From contig JAFGVV010000049.1 of assembly GCA_016937795.1 (NCBI GenBank), positions 62,001-126,000 on the forward strand: 64,000 nucleotides of DNA, written 5' to 3'. Origin of the DNA: Paludibacteraceae bacterium (GTDB taxonomy: Bacteria > Bacteroidota > Bacteroidia > Bacteroidales > Paludibacteraceae). A program made the position numbers and the translations under genes. Shown here in pieces: positions 62,833 to 64,000 of the stretch. The notes below the pieces were generated by a model. It made no database searches and was not told where the DNA came from. It saw only the letters and a program-made list of their open reading frames with translations. The first letter of the stretch is position 1, and every line of letters begins with the position of its first letter.

Positions 62833-62971
62833 GCTCCTACGGAGCTATTTTGCACAAAGGACTAATAATATCTACCATAATTATGCTCCTAACGGAGCAA
62901 TTTCTTAGCTTCGGAGAAGCGACATTATGGTAGAGCTATTGATTGTAGAATGTTTTATGAGCTCCGTTGGG
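62833..62971. repeat. REP-like palindrome cluster (GCTCC-loop-GGAGC)
   Basis: Three GCTCC...GGAGC hairpins (62833-62845, 62885-62898, about 62958-62971). The middle one and GCTTC-GGA-GAAGC (62908-62920) are enclosed by an 11-bp perfect stem, TCTACCATAAT (62871-62881) with ATTATGGTAGA (62924-62934), giving a three-way, cloverleaf-like fold. Such elements are often mobilised by RAYT transposases; none is in the window. Confidence 0.75.
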
Positions 62972-63019
62972 AGCGAAATTATATTGTTTATTAAAAGTCA
63001 AGACAACTTCTCCTATTCA

Positions 63020-63038
63020 TTAGTTGTCAGACGGAACT
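63020..63038. repeat. TTAGTTGTCA element (copy 2)
   Basis: TTAGTTGTCAGACGGAACT agrees with 44232-44250 at 17 of 19 positions. Unlike copy 1 it is not followed by the GTCCCG hairpin. Confidence 0.5.
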
Positions 63039-63087
63039 CGCACATAAAATCCCCTTTTGTGTCAGATTTTTGCATCTATTGCTCATT

Positions 63088-63393
63088 TCAGGTGTTTTTT
63101 CCTCTTTTCCGACGCGGCTGTTTTCCCTCTATAATTTCGTCAATACTTTGGTATTTTCGCTCAGCAAACAAACGATCCACCTCATCAAGTGCATCAAGCA
63201 CCAAGGCTATTTTCACTAAAGCGACAAATGCAATTTCACCAGTACGTTCAAATTTACGGTAAGTTTCAATATTGACGCCCGACCGCAATGCCATACCTTG
63301 CTGCGTAAGGTTTAACTCCAATCTGCGTTGCTTTACCCGCAATGCCACTGAAGTACAAATTTCCGGGACAGAGCGTGCGTTAAGTTGTATCAT
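63088..63393 (-). CDS. HipB-like helix-turn-helix antitoxin/regulator
   Basis: A 101-aa Xre-family DNA-binding protein. The HTH spans about residues 18-72: LRVKQRRLELNLTQQGMALR, SGVNIETYRKFERTGEIAF and ALDEVDRLF. The C-terminal tail is basic (KQPRRKRGK). Position and strand upstream of the HipA-like gene suggest it is the antitoxin and autorepressor. The two are separated by 412 bp of palindromes, unlike typical hipBA operons, so coupling may be altered. A promoter with a TAGTACTA palindrome lies upstream. Confidence 0.85.
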   Translation of the reverse strand: MIQLNARSVPEICTSVALRVKQRRLELNLTQQGMALRSGVNIETYRKFERTGEIAFVALVKIALVLDALDEVDRLFAERKYQSIDEIIEGKQPRRKRGKNT

Positions 63394-63425
63394 TTTACTA
63401 TTTATACCTTTAAAAATACACTTAG

Positions 63426-63433
63426 TAGTACTA
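63426..63433. promoter_or_regulatory. Possible HipB-like operator (TAGTACTA)
   Basis: An 8-bp palindrome between the -7 box and the start codon of the HTH gene, a typical location for an autorepressor site. The match is short and may be chance. Confidence 0.3.
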
Positions 63434-63445
63434 TATTACCAATTG

Positions 63446-63475
63446 CAAAGATAATGTATTTTATGAATGATACAA
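63446..63475 (-). promoter_or_regulatory. Candidate promoter of the HipB-like gene
   Basis: On the minus strand, TTG (63473-63475), a 19-nt spacer and TATCTTTG (63446-63453), 52 bp before the ATG. It fits the Bacteroidota consensus. Confidence 0.6.
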
Positions 63476-63610
63476 TAGACCTTATACAAGTTATATGTAT
63501 CTGTCAAATTGAACTTTATATATAAGAAAAAATAACAGGAACGCGGACGGAGTATTCTATTCATAATATTCAAACTTATATAAACTCAAATAATTGATTT
63601 ATATCTGGTA

Positions 63611-63646
63611 AGAGAGGGTGTCTCTTCGAGAGACAGCTCTCTTTTT
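63611..63646. repeat. AGAGAGGG hairpin (copy 2)
   Basis: AGAGAG pairs with CTCTCT and TGTCTCT with AGAGACA around TCG, followed by TTTTT on the plus strand. Similar to the hairpin at 61298-61330. It lies in terminator-like form but no plus-strand gene ends here. Confidence 0.65.
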
Positions 63647-63678
63647 GGCATGTCTCGGAGCGGGTGACTAAGCGTACC

Positions 63679-63711
63679 AGTGAGCGGGTGACTCCAAGTC
63701 ACCCGCTCACT
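63679..63711 (-). terminator. Perfect 15-bp hairpin after the second wecB
   Basis: AGTGAGCGGGTGACT (63679-63693) pairs perfectly with its complement (63697-63711) around a CCA loop, 11 bp after the wecB stop codon. It could end that transcript, although no U-run follows. Confidence 0.45.
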
Positions 63712-63721
63712 ATACCCACCA

Positions 63722-64000
63722 CTAATCACTAAACATTTCCACTATCCTTTCAGATGCTTTTCCGTCGCCGTAAGGATTCACAGCCATCGACATGCTTTTG
63801 TACAGTTCGGGCTGTTCCATGAGTTCGCTCACAGCATCAATGATTTTATCCATATCAGTGCCTACTAATTTCACTGTTCCTGCTTCCACAGCTTCGGGGC
63901 GTTCGGTAGTATCGCGCATTACCAACACGGGTTTTCCCAGTCCGGGTGCTTCTTCCTGAATGCCTCCGCTGTCGGTCAGCAGAAGGTAGGACTTACCCAT
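63722..64000 (-). CDS. wecB: UDP-GlcNAc 2-epimerase, C-terminal part (runs off the window)
   Basis: 92 residues of the C-terminal end of a WecB-type epimerase: [40 protein letters not shown] and [16 protein letters not shown] are the family's final segments. The gene continues beyond position 64000, so the start is not visible. It is distinct from the wecB at 50292-51440 (sequence differs clearly). The locus therefore carries two epimerase genes, which may supply different pathways or reflect a second cluster beginning at the right edge. Confidence 0.93.
   Translation of the reverse strand: MGKSYLLLTDSGGIQEEAPGLGKPVLVMRDTTERPEAVEAGTVKLVGTDMDKIIDAVSELMEQPELYKSMSMAVNPYGDGKASERIVEMFSD

Larger units (their letters stand above)
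62676..63087. other. Gap between HipB-like and HipA-like genes filled with palindromes
   Basis: 412 bp. It holds a CCCCTAA/AAGGGG motif (62691-62709), the GCTCC/GGAGC cluster (62833-62971) and a TTAGTTGTCA element (63020-63038). A 111-codon open frame on the plus strand (62927-63262) runs antisense into the HTH gene and looks fortuitous. Confidence 0.7.
63394..63721. other. Intergenic region upstream of the HipB-like gene
   Basis: 328 bp. It contains the HipB-like promoter, a second AGAGAGGG hairpin (63611-63646), a 12-bp direct repeat GAGCGGGTGACT (63658-63669 and 63682-63693) and a perfect 15-bp hairpin (63679-63711). No gene is seen. Confidence 0.65.

Noticed and set aside
62676..63087. 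A separate HipS-like gene (tripartite HipBST arrangement)
   Set aside because: No minus-strand frame of suitable length is present in the gap, and the HipA-like protein already contains an N-terminal HipA region.
62927..63262. 111-codon plus-strand frame between the HipA-like and HipB-like genes
   Set aside because: It overlaps the palindrome cluster and is antisense to the HTH gene; no motif is recognisable.
63611..63646. Hairpin plus T-run as a plus-strand terminator
   Set aside because: No plus-strand gene ends nearby, so it is listed as a repeat.
1..64000. tRNA, rRNA and known riboswitches
   Set aside because: None was recognised by eye in the intergenic regions. A covariance-model scan (Infernal, tRNAscan) would be decisive.

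Overview
The window looks like a chromosome segment from a member of the Bacteroidota, probably order Bacteroidales. The evidence is a type III glutamine synthetase, secreted proteins with type IX secretion (T9SS) C-terminal domains, Bacteroidota-type promoters (TTTG, 19-20 bases, TAnnTTTG), a Wzi-like capsule outer-membrane protein and AT-rich intergenic DNA. No rRNA, tRNA, CRISPR array, transposase or phage gene is visible.

Layout. 1-1.4 kb: a cob(I)alamin adenosyltransferase and a methyltransferase. 1.6-11.9 kb: an ammonium-assimilation block on the minus strand (asnB, gltD, gltB, glnN), which covers glutamine, glutamate and asparagine synthesis. 12.3-17.7 kb: a T9SS-secreted modular protein and a DUF2264 (GH154-like) protein, suggesting work on extracellular polysaccharide. 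18.4-22.2 kb: fabV and an M3-family lipoprotein peptidase on the plus strand. 22.3-26.4 kb: an osmoprotectant ABC transporter (proX, proW, proV homologues) led by an outer-membrane porin. 27.1-32.1 kb: mutY, an acetate-transporter family protein, a DUF1801 protein, and a translationally coupled MscS channel and voltage-gated K+ channel. 32.1-42.2 kb: two very similar orphan NarL/FixJ response regulators, a small secreted protein and a giant T9SS surface protein that shares a module with it. 42.3-44.2 kb: galE and a sugar nucleotidyltransferase. 45.7-64 kb: a long minus-strand surface-polysaccharide locus (Wzi-like protein, sugar transferase, deacetylase-like protein, two wecB genes, glycosyltransferases, an ATP-grasp enzyme, a FkbH-like protein, a FemAB/GNAT protein, a polytopic membrane protein), interrupted by a lone four-helix-bundle gene and a HipBA-like module.

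The most unusual structure is a family of degenerate 7-bp (and related 8-bp) tandem repeats that sit at gene edges, mainly in the polysaccharide locus. They start within a few bases of stop codons, fill whole intergenic spacers and in two places have entered coding sequence. A heptamer array encodes a heptad-repeat N-terminus of a glycosyltransferase, and an octamer repeat encodes the tail of a WecB. Arrays lie in both orientations. A 41-bp perfect inverted pair flanks the wzi-like gene and the sugar transferase gene. Other dispersed palindromes (GCTCC-loop-GGAGC clusters, a 29-bp inverted repeat enclosing about 150 bp, CCCCTAA/AAGGGG motifs) surround the HipBA-like genes and capsule genes.

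The second point of interest is the 32-42 kb cluster, in which two duplicated regulators with no kinase in view bracket a secreted protein whose core module recurs near the C-terminus of the adjacent giant surface protein. All functional statements come from motif and family recognition by eye; no database search was run.
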